Shown here piece after piece: positions 15,507 to 24,603 of a stretch of 42,398 bases of DNA (the first letter of the stretch is position 1; each line of letters opens with the position of its first letter). A program made the position numbers and the translations under genes. The notes beneath the pieces were generated by a model, which had not been told where the DNA came from, made no database searches, and saw nothing but the letters and a program-made list of their open reading frames with translations. Source of the stretch: Terrirubrum sp051646285 (GTDB lineage Bacteria > Pseudomonadota > Alphaproteobacteria > Rhizobiales > Beijerinckiaceae); NCBI GenBank assembly GCA_051646285.1, contig JBOFCU010000087.1, positions 1 to 42,398 of the forward strand. Direction: 5' to 3'.

Positions 15507-17027
15507 TTACACCTTGTAGGTGTCGATAAATTCCCGAAGCTCATTGAAAGAAGAAAATTCAAAGCGGCCCGACGGCGTATCAGCCGAGATTGAGCCATCA
15601 CTATACATTGTGTACTGATTGGGGCCACTGGAGAATGTGCGTATAATAGAGCGCTCTGGCGGTAATTCTGAAATCTGCGGAGACTCCGTCACAGACGCGT
15701 GTTGATCAGCAAGAGCGTCCTTTGCCGTTTCAATCACCTGCTCCGGCAGATGCTCATTATTTTCATCTGATGTTTCCATGGCGGGCATATCGGCGATTGC
15801 CGGACTATCGATCGCTTCTCCTTGCCAGGCCTTGTCACGATCACCATCGGCACTTGCGTCGATTGCAGGCTCACTGTCTTGCGAAAGCATAACATTGGCT
15901 GGTGCGATACTTGCCCGCATATCCTCGAGCGTGGGCAGAATGGGCGGCAGGCGGTCCGCATCTTCTTCGTCTTCCTCCCCCGCTTCGATGAGCGTTTCAC
16001 GCTCGTCGTCGTCCGCGATTGCTGATCGCAGCAACGATTCAAGCTCACGCTTGTCATCGGCAGTGATCTGCGACTGGTCTTCGCTGCCCAGAACGCTGCC
16101 CTGCTCATCGGATTGCGGCGTTTCAACCGCAGGCTTGGCCGTGCTGGATTCGTCAAACATGCGGTCAATTTCAGATTGCAGATCGAACGGATCCTGTGCT
16201 GGCAAAGGCATGTCCAAATTTTTGACAGCAGCGGGTGGTTGAGCAGCCATGTCAACGACTGAAGCTTTGTCATCACCGTATGGCGCAGGTTCTGGCATTT
16301 GATCTGGAGCGCTCGTCAGCACTCCTTTCCCATTGGCGGTCATGTCCAATGGATCCGTGATTTTCGGAAGCGTTCTGACGGTGGCCAATTCCGCCTCGAT
16401 CACGCCAGCAAAATCTGGCTCCTTCGCAGCAGGCTCAAATTTATGCGGCGCTTCTGGAATGATGGCAGTGGCAGCCACCTCGGTCGACAAGTCAGCGTAA
16501 GTGTCCGTCGTCATACTGTCCTTGATACCGTCCTTGGAAGCATTTTCCTTGGAGGTACTCGCCATGTCAGACACTTCGGTTGGGGCCGATTGAGCCGCCA
16601 TTGCGGCGGCAACCGCAGCAAGAGCGCCAGCAGCCCCCGCACCGGCAATTGTGGCACCGGAATGAAGCCCTGCCCCCTCAGGCGCGGCGTCCGGTTGCGA
16701 CGGCAGACCATAAGCCGATTCCGCGGCTGGCATCGGCGGAGCAGCTCTTTCCCCGCCCTGATTATACGGATCGCTTGATGTTATTGTCTGGCGTAACAAG
16801 ATACGGACGCTCGTCATCTCGCGCAACAGCAAGGCCAGCGCCAGTACGATACAACCGCTGCTGATAGCGACAGCACCGCTGATGGCAGCCGCCATTGGCC
16901 TGTCCGGCAGAACCGAATCAGTGCCGACAAGGAGAGCCCCGCTCCCACCGGCGATGAGCAGGACAGCAATTATGAAAAGCAGAACAACTGGCATTCGGAT
17001 CAATCCAACAAACGGTACACAAGGCAA
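15507..17027 (-). CDS. Acidic two-TM protein of unknown function
   Basis: The 506-residue product has two membrane segments close to the N-terminus (about 13-33 and 45-67). A long Ala/Glu/Asp/Pro-rich region follows at about 85-455 that looks disordered. It ends in a compact C-terminal module (about 460-505) with FSSGPNQYTMYSDGSI, TPSGRFEFSSFNELREFI. I recall similar YxMYxDGSI endings in hypothetical rhizobial proteins but cannot name a family. Met12 (16994) is an equally good start and would bring the first membrane segment to the very N-terminus. The strongly acidic centre could act as a spacer or docking arm on the cytoplasmic side. Function unknown. Confidence 0.75.
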   Translation of the reverse strand: MPCVPFVGLIRMPVVLLFIIAVLLIAGGSGALLVGTDSVLPDRPMAAAISGAVAISSGCIVLALALLLREMTSVRILLRQTITSSDPYNQGGERAAPPMPAAESAYGLPSQPDAAPEGAGLHSGATIAGAGAAGALAAVAAAMAAQSAPTEVSDMASTSKENASKDGIKDSMTTDTYADLSTEVAATAIIPEAPHKFEPAAKEPDFAGVIEAELATVRTLPKITDPLDMTANGKGVLTSAPDQMPEPAPYGDDKASVVDMAAQPPAAVKNLDMPLPAQDPFDLQSEIDRMFDESSTAKPAVETPQSDEQGSVLGSEDQSQITADDKRELESLLRSAIADDDERETLIEAGEEDEEDADRLPPILPTLEDMRASIAPANVMLSQDSEPAIDASADGDRDKAWQGEAIDSPAIADMPAMETSDENNEHLPEQVIETAKDALADQHASVTESPQISELPPERSIIRTFSSGPNQYTMYSDGSISADTPSGRFEFSSFNELREFIDTYKV

Positions 17028-17208
17028 GTTTTCGCAGAATACGGTTTCGAGACCGTCAATGACAAATCAGCCCCTTAAACTTCTGCAAGAGCCAGGTTGC
17101 CGGTTGCCCTAACCGGGGCTGGCCTCTACCTTTGTATTCGAGCCGCGTCCTATGCATAAGTGAGGGCGCGCTGTTCCATTCCGCTGCCATTATGCCAAGG
17201 AGATCATC

Positions 17209-17808
17209 ATGACCTTTTCCCTGCCAGCCCTGCCCTACGCCCACGATGCCCTGCAGCCGTACATGTCGAAAGAGACACTTGAATATCATCACGACAAGCA
17301 TCATCTGGCGTATGTGAACAACGGCAACAACCTGCTGAAGGGCAGTGAGTGGGAAGGCAAATCCCTTGAGGAGATTGTGAAGGGGTCGTTCGGCAAGAAT
17401 GCCGGACTCTTCAACAATGCCGGTCAACATTACAACCATCTGCATTTCTGGCGCTGGATGAAGCCGAATGGCGGTGGAAAAATTCCAGGCGCGCTTGAAA
17501 AAGCGATTGTCGATTCACTTGGCTCCGTCGACAAAATGAAGGAAGATTTTATTCAGGCTGGTGTGACCCAGTTTGGGTCAGGCTGGTCTTGGCTGGCTGT
17601 CAAGGACGGTAAAATTGTTGTGATGAAAACAGCAAATGGTGAAAGCCCTCTGGTGCAAGGCGCGTCACCCATTCTCGGCTGCGATGTATGGGAGCACTCT
17701 TACTATATTGATTATCGCAACCGCCGTCCTGATTATTTGAAGGCATTTGTCGAAAATCTTGTCAATTGGGATTATGTAGACGAGATGTATACAAAAGCTG
17801 TAAAGTAA
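17209..17808 (+). CDS. sodB: Superoxide dismutase, iron type
   Basis: The 199-residue product has all four metal ligands of Fe/Mn superoxide dismutases: His27 (in YHHDKHH), His77 (in QHYNHLHFW), Asp159 and His163 (in CDVWEHSYYIDYRNRRPDYL). Gln73, in NNAGQHYNH, sits where iron enzymes carry their active-site Gln, while manganese enzymes usually supply Gln from the C-terminal domain; this favours iron. It converts superoxide to hydrogen peroxide and oxygen in the cytoplasm. The start has a strong ribosome site (AAGGAG). A terminator follows the stop, so the gene is probably a single unit. Confidence 0.96.
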   Translation: MTFSLPALPYAHDALQPYMSKETLEYHHDKHHLAYVNNGNNLLKGSEWEGKSLEEIVKGSFGKNAGLFNNAGQHYNHLHFWRWMKPNGGGKIPGALEKAIVDSLGSVDKMKEDFIQAGVTQFGSGWSWLAVKDGKIVVMKTANGESPLVQGASPILGCDVWEHSYYIDYRNRRPDYLKAFVENLVNWDYVDEMYTKAVK

Positions 17809-17824
17809 ATCATCGCGAAAAACG

Positions 17825-17851
17825 AAAAAGGGCCGATTTACGGTCCTTTTT
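17825..17851 (+). terminator. Rho-independent terminator of sodB
   Basis: AAAAAGGGCCG, loop ATTTA, then CGGTCCTTTTT form a six-pair stem with one G-T pair, extended by A-T pairs and ending in Ts, 16 bp after the stop codon. On the other strand it could also serve the convergent deacetylase gene. Confidence 0.82.
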
Positions 17852-17884
17852 CATATCGCGTGAGATGACTGGACTGGCCGCACT

Positions 17885-18763
17885 CTAATTCGAATTTAAT
17901 TCTTTGAAGCGCGCAAGCCGCATTTTCGCCGTTTTTAACATTTCGGGAAATGCGTCACTCATCAGAAAATTAAACTCTTTCTGGCGCGCACCAAGCACCG
18001 GGTCAAGCGTGCGCAATTCGTCATCGACATGACCGGGATGGCACATGATCAAATGCCGCCGGCCCGGTGCGATTAGATAGCTACAAAAATACTCGCCATA
18101 AGATCGTTCAGCATTGAAATCACTGAAACCGGAAAATCCATGATTGATGCGCAATCCGTGCCGGTGCGCCGCACGGCCAAAGCCACTCGTGAGTGCCCGC
18201 ACTACCAGCGCCTTGGTCTGGAACAGGCCTCTCATGCGAATTGCTTTTAACGAATCTGACGGCATCCGAATGTAGGGCAGAGCAGCTCCATACCGGCGCG
18301 CAAGCGCCGCAAGCATAGCACCACGGATGCCTGGAAGAACGTGCACATGCTGATGACCGTCAAGAAAATCGGGGCTGCGTCCCATCGCCTTTTCAAAGGC
18401 CTCAAGTTGACGTTCAATCTCATCAGCGATCTCTGCGCGGGCCAGGGCCGATGACGCGGCACGCCGGCCGAGCACGGCAAGCGGCGGGAATGCGCCATCA
18501 GGCGCAACACTGCCCATAGCGCCCAGCGGCTGGCCACAGGTCAATGTCAGGTGCACGCCCATATCTGCCGCCGCGCTGTGCTCCCGGAGCTTCGCCGCCT
18601 GTTCTTTCCAGTGCGGCCGATTCGGCATCGCAGAAGTGGCGGTGATTCGTTCCGCAGCCAGCAACGCAAGGATTGCCTTGCTGACGCCGATCGTCATGGC
18701 AAAGTCATCGGCACAGAGCACAAATGAGCGCCATTCATGCGCGGTTAGGACGGGTGGTGTCAT
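17885..18763 (-). CDS. ChbG/HpnK (YdjC) family carbohydrate deacetylase
   Basis: The 292-residue product has the YdjC-family metal site: FVLCADDFAM near residue 18 (Asp ligand), MGVHLTLTCG, a DGHQHVHVLPG motif near 140 (His ligands) and LIMCHPGHVDDEL near 245. This superfamily removes N-acetyl groups from sugars, for example chitooligosaccharides (ChbG), hopanoid glucosamine (HpnK) and lipid-linked GalNAc (NaxD). Sequence alone does not give the substrate. It is divergent from, and only about 90 bp away from, a polyprenyl-phosphate-type glycosyltransferase, which favours a lipid-linked sugar over chitin. No signal peptide is seen, so action at the cytoplasmic face is likely. Confidence 0.87.
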   Translation of the reverse strand: MTPPVLTAHEWRSFVLCADDFAMTIGVSKAILALLAAERITATSAMPNRPHWKEQAAKLREHSAAADMGVHLTLTCGQPLGAMGSVAPDGAFPPLAVLGRRAASSALARAEIADEIERQLEAFEKAMGRSPDFLDGHQHVHVLPGIRGAMLAALARRYGAALPYIRMPSDSLKAIRMRGLFQTKALVVRALTSGFGRAAHRHGLRINHGFSGFSDFNAERSYGEYFCSYLIAPGRRHLIMCHPGHVDDELRTLDPVLGARQKEFNFLMSDAFPEMLKTAKMRLARFKELNSN

Positions 18764-18853
18764 GGTGCCTTCTTACCCCGCTTGAGCGCAGGCTCAAACT
18801 CGGCTCTTGTGCGCGCAATCCACCGTCCTCTTCTGCTGCTGATACCGCCCCTC

Positions 18854-19849
18854 ATGCCCCAGTCGCCCCCCGTCCTGTCTGTCGTGATACCTGCCTATAA
18901 CGAAGGTTCAGGGATTGATGCATTGTTGGCGCGGCTGGTCCCCGTCCTTGAAAAGCTTGTGCCACAGTTTGACATCATCTTCATTGATGACGGCAGCAAG
19001 GATGATACGCTTGCCCGGTTGCATCGCGCGGTAGATAGCGATCCCCGTATCCGTGCCATCAGCTTCAGCCGGAATTTCGGCAAGGAAATTGCTATCGCAG
19101 CTGGCCTTGACCATGCAACAGGCGACGCCGTCGTCATCATGGATGCTGATCTCCAACACCCGCCCGAGGTCATCGGTGAGTTCGTCGCCAAATGGCGTGA
19201 GGGATTTGCGAATGTATATGGCGTACGGCGCGATCGTGCCAACGAAAGCATGACCAAACGTGGATTCGCGCGGATTTTCTACCGGCTGTTTGGCCGCTTT
19301 GCCGAAACGGAATTGCCTGTAGGGGCTGGAGATTTTCGCCTGCTGGACCGCAAGGCCGTCGAGGCTCTGCGCAAGCTGGGTGAGCGCGCCCGCTTTTCCA
19401 AAGGGTTGTATGCCTGGATTGGCTTCAAATCCGTTGGAGTACTTTTCGATGTGGCAGATCGCGCCCATGGCGTGACAAAGTTCAGCTATCGCAAATTGAC
19501 ACGGTTTGCATTTGATGGCCTGACTTCGTTCTCAACCATGCCCTTGCGGGTTTGGACCTATATCGGTGTGCTCATCTCAGCGTTTGCGATCACCTATGCC
19601 ATCATCTTCCTCGTGCGTACGATCATGTACGGTGTTGATGTGCCAGGTTTTCCATCATTGATCGTATCGGTCACATTCTTTTCCGGCGTCCAGCTCATTA
19701 CTCTTGGTGTGCTTGGTGAATATATTGGCCGCATTTTCGCAGAGGTAAAACGCCGCCCGCTTTACATCATTGATGAACACATCGGATTTGATGACAAGCC
19801 TGCGATATCTGCGGTTCGCGATGAACGGCGCATACAGGATGCGCGCTGA
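18854..19849 (+). CDS. GT2 glycosyltransferase, DPM1/GtrB type with two C-terminal TM segments
   Basis: The ATG at 18854 is chosen because the family starts right before VLSVVIPAYNEG; the frame is open to a TTG at 18782. The 331-residue product has the GT-A core with FIDDGSKDDT, ISFSRNFGKEIAIAAGLDHA and a DADLQHPPEVI metal-binding motif. It also has VYGVRRDRANES, GAGDFRLLDRKAVEAL and FSKGLYAWIGFK, then two membrane segments near the C-terminus (FSTMPLRVWTYIGVLISAFA and the LIVSVTFFSGVQLITLGVLG region) ending in YIGRIFAEVKRRPLY. Such enzymes move a sugar from a nucleotide donor onto undecaprenyl phosphate. The acceptor and sugar are unknown. murJ starts 3 bp after the stop, so the two are one transcript. 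Confidence 0.9.
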   Translation: MPQSPPVLSVVIPAYNEGSGIDALLARLVPVLEKLVPQFDIIFIDDGSKDDTLARLHRAVDSDPRIRAISFSRNFGKEIAIAAGLDHATGDAVVIMDADLQHPPEVIGEFVAKWREGFANVYGVRRDRANESMTKRGFARIFYRLFGRFAETELPVGAGDFRLLDRKAVEALRKLGERARFSKGLYAWIGFKSVGVLFDVADRAHGVTKFSYRKLTRFAFDGLTSFSTMPLRVWTYIGVLISAFAITYAIIFLVRTIMYGVDVPGFPSLIVSVTFFSGVQLITLGVLGEYIGRIFAEVKRRPLYIIDEHIGFDDKPAISAVRDERRIQDAR

Positions 19850-19852
19850 ACC

Positions 19853-21376
19853 ATGTTGAAAAAAATTCTTTCCGTCGGTGGTATCACGCTTGTTTCGCGG
19901 GCAACCGGATTTGCCCGTGACATTATGCTCGCAGCTGTTCTTGGGGCGGGCATGATGGCAGATGCGCTCGTCGTGGCCATGAAACTGCCAAATCATTTCC
20001 GCACTATTTTTGCTGAAGGTGCCTTCAACGCAGCCTATGTTCCTGCGTTCACGCGACTCAAGCAGTCAGCAGGCGAAGCGGCAGCTCAACTTTTTGCCAG
20101 CCGCATTCAAACGATTCTGCTCATTTCCCAGATCCTACTTTTAGCACTTGCTCTCATTTTCATGCCAACGATTGTCAGCGTTCTGGCACCGGGATTTGTC
20201 AATGACACCGCAAAATTTACGCTCGCCGTCAACCTGAGCCGTATTACGTTTCCTTATCTCCTTTTCATGACTCTGGTCGCCCAATATACAGGATCATTGA
20301 ATGCGTGCGGGCGTTTCGCCGCCGGCGCCTTTGCGCCGGTATTGCTTAATATCAGCATGATTGCCTCGCTCTTTACCGCTTTTTATTTTCCAACAGCGGC
20401 TCATGCTGCCGCATGGGGGATTTTTGCAGCTGGCATTCTTGAATTCTTGCTTCTTGCCATTGCAGCTTCCCGCGCACGCGTTCTGCCAACTCTTGCAAGG
20501 CCCGGTCATGACCCAGCCATGCGCGGGTTCTGGTCTGCGTTCTGGCCTGGAGTTATTGGCTCATCGGGCGTGCAGATTGCCATGTTTGCTGACCTGATTT
20601 TATCAACATTGCTGCCTGAGGGTGCGCCATCACAGATCTATTATGCAGACCGCATTTATCAATTGCCGATTGGGGTTATTGCTGTGGCGGCGGGTACCGT
20701 CTTGTTGCCGGAAATGAGCCGGCGCATTGCGGCGGGCGACATCAGCGGTGCACACCATCAGCAATCCCGAACATTCTTGCTGACTTTGCTGCTCGCAGGG
20801 CCATGCATAGCAGCTTTTTTGACCATTCCACACCTGATCATGCGCGGAATCTTTCTGCGCGGTGCCTTTACTGAGCATGATGCACTGGGATCAAGTCAAG
20901 TTCTGGCTGCCTATGCACTTGGTTTGCCAGCAATCGTGCTCATCCGCAGTGCTGTTGCGAGCTTTCATGCGCGCGGCGATACCACAACGCCCATGCTGAT
21001 TTCATTCGCTGCCATTGCCGTGAATGTCATCTTAAAAATCATTCTTGCACCCCGGCTGGGTGCACCGGGTCTCGCATTGGCAACAGCCGTTGGTGCCTGG
21101 CTCAATCTCGGCCTGATCGTTACTTTTGCCATGCGCCGCAACGCCATGCAGGCTACGCCGGACTTTTTACCCCGGCTGCTTGTTATTAGTGTCGCCAGCG
21201 CCATCAGTGTTGGTGCTTTTATTCTCGTTGAACCATGGGTTGCGCTCACCATTCCTGCCGCTCTGCCATGGCGCGATATCGTTCTTATGCTTACTGTTGG
21301 CCTGTGTGGCCTAATCGTTTACGCTGTGGTTGCTTATGCCGGATTTAAGTTGACAGCAAAAAGGCCTGCGCATTAA
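19853..21376 (+). CDS. murJ: Lipid II flippase MurJ
   Basis: The 507-residue product is a multispan MOP-superfamily protein with the MurJ signature at its start: VGGITLVSRATGFARDIM, LGAGMMADALVVAMKLPNHF, and FAEGAFNAAYVPAF. Later parts contain YADRIYQLPIGVIAVAAGTV and the typical LYRAGAF-like element, here MRGIFLRGAFTEHD. About 14 membrane segments are visible as long hydrophobic runs. MurJ moves lipid II across the inner membrane for peptidoglycan synthesis. It follows the GT2 gene by 3 bp, so both are expressed together. The gene is complete at family length. Confidence 0.96.
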   Translation: MLKKILSVGGITLVSRATGFARDIMLAAVLGAGMMADALVVAMKLPNHFRTIFAEGAFNAAYVPAFTRLKQSAGEAAAQLFASRIQTILLISQILLLALALIFMPTIVSVLAPGFVNDTAKFTLAVNLSRITFPYLLFMTLVAQYTGSLNACGRFAAGAFAPVLLNISMIASLFTAFYFPTAAHAAAWGIFAAGILEFLLLAIAASRARVLPTLARPGHDPAMRGFWSAFWPGVIGSSGVQIAMFADLILSTLLPEGAPSQIYYADRIYQLPIGVIAVAAGTVLLPEMSRRIAAGDISGAHHQQSRTFLLTLLLAGPCIAAFLTIPHLIMRGIFLRGAFTEHDALGSSQVLAAYALGLPAIVLIRSAVASFHARGDTTTPMLISFAAIAVNVILKIILAPRLGAPGLALATAVGAWLNLGLIVTFAMRRNAMQATPDFLPRLLVISVASAISVGAFILVEPWVALTIPAALPWRDIVLMLTVGLCGLIVYAVVAYAGFKLTAKRPAH

Positions 21377-21389
21377 CGTCGGTCTTTTT
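21358..21389. terminator. Possible weak terminator between murJ and the aminotransferase
   Basis: AAAAAGGCC at the end of murJ can pair with GGTCTTTTT 14 nt later, with one imperfect position, ending in five Ts. It lies between convergent genes. The stem is imperfect and overlaps the murJ coding end. Confidence 0.35.
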
Positions 21390-21409
21390 GCCTGCCGATC
21401 ACAAAAATT

Positions 21410-22273
21410 TCATGCTTTGCTGCCATGCGCAAATTCCCAATAGGCTTCACGGGCTTTGCGAAACAGGGGGCCAGGCTGAAGAACACGTTCCTCAAATTTC
21501 AATACCGGCATGCACTTTGAATAATTTCCAGAAATAAAAATTTCATCCGCATTGCTAAAATCTGCGACATTCAAAGATGATTCTACGACTGTCGTACCTT
21601 TCTCACGCAATAAACTGATGACCCGCTGTCGCGTAATTCCATTGAGAAAGGTGCCATTGGTTATGGGCGTATAAACGACACCATTCTTTGCCATGAATAC
21701 ATTAGAGGTTGCTGTCTCAGCGACATTGCCAAGCATATCGAGAACAAGGGCGTTATCAAACCCCTTGGCTTTTGCTTCCCGCACGCAGCGCGCATTGTTG
21801 GGATAGAGCGCCCCTGTCTTCACATCTGTTGGCATTGTTTCCAGTGACGGACGGCGGAAGCGAGACACGGTCATTGATAATCCACCCGGCACAGGCATCG
21901 GCGCCTCAAACAGGCAAAGACAAAAACGCGTGGATTCTGGATCTGCCGTAATGGTGCTTGCACCATCAGCTTCACCCCAATACATCGGCTTGATGTAGAG
22001 CGCGGCGTCGGAATTGAATTTCTTCACTCCTTCTTTCGTCAGCGCGACGATGTTTTCCGCCGACTGTGTTGGCTTTAATCCCAACTTCACCGCCGATTCA
22101 TTTACGCGTGCGGCGTGGCGTTCGATGTCAGGCATTGCACCTTCAAAATAGCGCCCCCCATCAAAGACCGAAGACGCCAGCCAGGCGGCGTGGGTTCGTG
22201 GCCCCATGATAGGCGGATTGCCTTCAATCCATTCGCCATCAATCCAATTCCAAGTTTTCGTGAACCAGCTCAT
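21410..22273 (-). CDS. ilvE: Branched-chain-amino-acid aminotransferase (class IV PLP enzyme)
   Basis: The ATG at 22273 is chosen for its AGAGGA ribosome site and because homologues start near WNWIDGEWIEGN; the frame runs upstream to 22330. The 287-residue product has the fold type IV pattern: ASSVFDGGRYFEG (R/G loop), ALYIKPMYWGEADG, the region KTGALYPNNARCVREAKAKG with the likely PLP Lys, ALVLDMLGNVAETATSNVF and a C-terminal GITRQRVISLL element. It interconverts leucine, isoleucine and valine with their 2-oxo acids, using 2-oxoglutarate/glutamate. The EATSN-like motif here reads ETATSNVF. Its single-gene context gives no hint of biosynthetic versus catabolic use. Confidence 0.9.
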   Translation of the reverse strand: MSWFTKTWNWIDGEWIEGNPPIMGPRTHAAWLASSVFDGGRYFEGAMPDIERHAARVNESAVKLGLKPTQSAENIVALTKEGVKKFNSDAALYIKPMYWGEADGASTITADPESTRFCLCLFEAPMPVPGGLSMTVSRFRRPSLETMPTDVKTGALYPNNARCVREAKAKGFDNALVLDMLGNVAETATSNVFMAKNGVVYTPITNGTFLNGITRQRVISLLREKGTTVVESSLNVADFSNADEIFISGNYSKCMPVLKFEERVLQPGPLFRKAREAYWEFAHGSKA

Positions 22274-22444
22274 TTCCGTTTCCTCTCGTCTCAGGTGCAG
22301 AGTGGAGCGCATGGATTGTACCCAGGTCAACTGCCATCATTGCGGCTCTGCCATGATGAATACGGGAAACGATCAATTGCTGGCCATTTTCAAATACAAA
22401 TCGACACGATAGTCTGTCACTACAAACTTTTCTGAGGTTTACCC

Positions 22445-23122
22445 ATGGCCCTGCATCACCAAATTAGCCCTCCCATCAAAGCTGTGATTTGTGATGCGTA
22501 TGGAACCCTGTTTGACGTTCATTCGGCAATCGTGGCTCACGCAGAAGCAGTTGGTCCCCAGGCACAAGCCCTTTCTGATCTCTGGCGGGCAAAGCAGCTT
22601 GAATACACATGGGTCTTATCTCTTGCTGGACAGTGGAAGAATTTTTGGGAATTGACCGGGCAAGCGCTTGATTTTGCACTTGCAAAACATCCGTCAATTG
22701 ATCCCGCGTTGCGCACGCCCTTGCTGCAGGCTTACCGCACACTGGCGGCCTATCCAGAGACCGCGTCCGCGCTGGTGCGTCTGCGCAGTGCAGGATTTCG
22801 CACCGGAATTCTGTCCAACGGAGAAACATCCATGTTGGCTGATGCCGTGGCTTCGGCCAGACTGGCTCCACTGCTTGATGCGGTATGGTCTGTGGACCAG
22901 GTTAAGATATTCAAACCAAACCCAAAAGTATACGCGATGGCAGCAGACGGTCTTTCTCTGCATCCGCATCAAATATGTCTGGTATCATCGAACCGGTGGG
23001 ATATTGCAGGTGCAATCGCTTTTGGTATGGCTGCAGTTTGGGTCAACCGCACATCCCAGCCGCAAGAATATATGGACTTGCCGCCCGCCTTTATCGTGCG
23101 CGATTTAAATGGGCTGTGCTAG
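22445..23122 (+). CDS. Haloacid dehalogenase, type II (L-2-haloacid dehalogenase family)
   Basis: The 225-residue product has the full catalytic set of type II haloacid dehalogenases. The nucleophile is Asp17 in CDAYGTLFDV. An Arg lies in LWRAKQLEYTWVLSL. LSNG supplies the Ser/Asn pair, Lys is in KIFKPNPKVYAMA, and SSNRWDIAGA holds the last Ser, Asn and Asp. Activity is hydrolytic removal of halogen from L-2-haloacids with inversion. Many such genes are kept in bacteria with no known halogenated substrate, so the natural substrate is open. The start has a GAGG site. Its TAG stop shares the bases CTAG with the stop of the convergent peptidase. Confidence 0.9.
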   Translation: MALHHQISPPIKAVICDAYGTLFDVHSAIVAHAEAVGPQAQALSDLWRAKQLEYTWVLSLAGQWKNFWELTGQALDFALAKHPSIDPALRTPLLQAYRTLAAYPETASALVRLRSAGFRTGILSNGETSMLADAVASARLAPLLDAVWSVDQVKIFKPNPKVYAMAADGLSLHPHQICLVSSNRWDIAGAIAFGMAAVWVNRTSQPQEYMDLPPAFIVRDLNGLC

Positions 23123-24510
23123 CCATCCGCCAGCGCAGCAATAATACGCACCCAACTGCGAATGCCCTTGTGAAAAGATGACAGATCGTATTTTTCGTTG
23201 GGCGAATGAACACGGTCATCATCAAGACCAAATCCAACAAGCAGCGAGTCAAGGCCAAGTGTCTTCTTGAAATCACCAACAATCGGAATGGAGCCGCCAG
23301 AGCCAATCATGGGCGCTTTGCGTCCCCATTCCTTGCCAAGTGCATCCCGCGTCTTGAGTAAATCAGGACTATCAAAAGGCAATTGAATTGCCGGTGAGCC
23401 TTTGTAGGAAATAAAATCAACTTTACAATCGGCAGGAATCTGCTTGCGCACGAAATCCTGAAAAGCTTTTATAATGTCATGCGGATTTTGTTCTCCGACT
23501 AGGCGGAAGGATACCTTGGCGCGTGCCTCACCGGCAATAACTGTTTTTGTGCCTTCGCCTGTATATCCACCCCAGATACCGTTCACATCACAGGTTGGCC
23601 GTGTCGAGATTTGCTCCAGCAGCAAGCGCCCTTTTTCACCAACGGACTTTTTCAATCCAATTGGGCCGAGAAACTGTTTTTCTGTCAACTTCAGCTTTAC
23701 CAGATCAGCTTTGACTGATTTTGGCAGATTTTTAACGCCAGCATAAAATCCCGGGATCGTGATTTTACCATTTTTATCATGGAATGATGCACATATCCGA
23801 GCCATAATGTGAATGGGATTTTGTGCTGCACCGCCATATATTCCTGAATGAAGATCACGGTTGGCGGCGCGGATAATAATTTCCTGATAGACCATGCCGC
23901 GCAGCGAGGTCGTGATGGCAGGCGTTTTGCGATCCCACATGCCTGTATCGCAGACCAGCGCAACATCGGCCTGCAATTCCTTTTTATTGGCTTTGACGAA
24001 TGGAGGCAGATTGACTGACCCCGATTCCTCTTCGCCTTCAATCATCATGGTCACACCCATGGGCAGAGTGCCTGTCACAGCCTTCCACGCACGGCATGCC
24101 TCCACAAAAGTCATGACCTGCCCTTTGTCGTCACATGCGCCGCGGGCACATATGACCTTGCGGCCCTTTTCAATTTCAAGAATTTTGGGATCGAACGGAT
24201 CGTTCGTCCATAACTCCAAGGGATCAACAGGCTGCACGTCATAATGCCCATAAAACAGCGCATGGCGCTTTGACGCTCCATCGTGACGGCCGATCACGAC
24301 AGGCAGCCCCGGCGTTGGCCTTACGCTCGACGAGAACCCTATGGAAGCCAAGTCTTTTGCCAACCAGTCAGCAGCCTTTTCACTGTCCTTCTTATAGGCC
24401 GAGTCTGTTGAGATTGACGGGATGCGCAAAAATGCAAACAGGCGCTGCAATGCCTGATCGAGGTCACGATCGACATGGGACAGAATTTTATCGATATCGG
24501 CACTTGGCAT
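23119..24510 (-). CDS. M20 family dipeptidase
   Basis: The 463-residue product has the metal-ligand motifs of M20 metallopeptidases in order: YGHYDVQPVDPLELW (His, near 95), ICARGACDDKGQVMTF (bridging Asp near 130), MIEGEEESGSVNLP (catalytic Glu and metal Glu near 165), VCDTGMW (Asp near 190) and the final His in DDRVHSPNEKYDL. The dimerisation lid includes DLHSGIYGGAAQNPIH. The YDVQPVDP form and the length point to the CNDP/DUG-like dipeptidase branch rather than ArgE or DapE. It should hydrolyse small peptides in the cytoplasm. No strong ribosome site is visible. It lies about 90 bp downstream of the patatin gene on the same strand. Confidence 0.9.
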   Translation of the reverse strand: MPSADIDKILSHVDRDLDQALQRLFAFLRIPSISTDSAYKKDSEKAADWLAKDLASIGFSSSVRPTPGLPVVIGRHDGASKRHALFYGHYDVQPVDPLELWTNDPFDPKILEIEKGRKVICARGACDDKGQVMTFVEACRAWKAVTGTLPMGVTMMIEGEEESGSVNLPPFVKANKKELQADVALVCDTGMWDRKTPAITTSLRGMVYQEIIIRAANRDLHSGIYGGAAQNPIHIMARICASFHDKNGKITIPGFYAGVKNLPKSVKADLVKLKLTEKQFLGPIGLKKSVGEKGRLLLEQISTRPTCDVNGIWGGYTGEGTKTVIAGEARAKVSFRLVGEQNPHDIIKAFQDFVRKQIPADCKVDFISYKGSPAIQLPFDSPDLLKTRDALGKEWGRKAPMIGSGGSIPIVGDFKKTLGLDSLLVGFGLDDDRVHSPNEKYDLSSFHKGIRSWVRIIAALADG

Positions 24511-24603
24511 AGGGCATCCATACAGTTGGAAGGCAGATCACGCATTCATTCCCGATCCGGCGCCAGAGGCAAGGCCCAGAACGCAACCCTGATCAGCGAT
24601 TGC

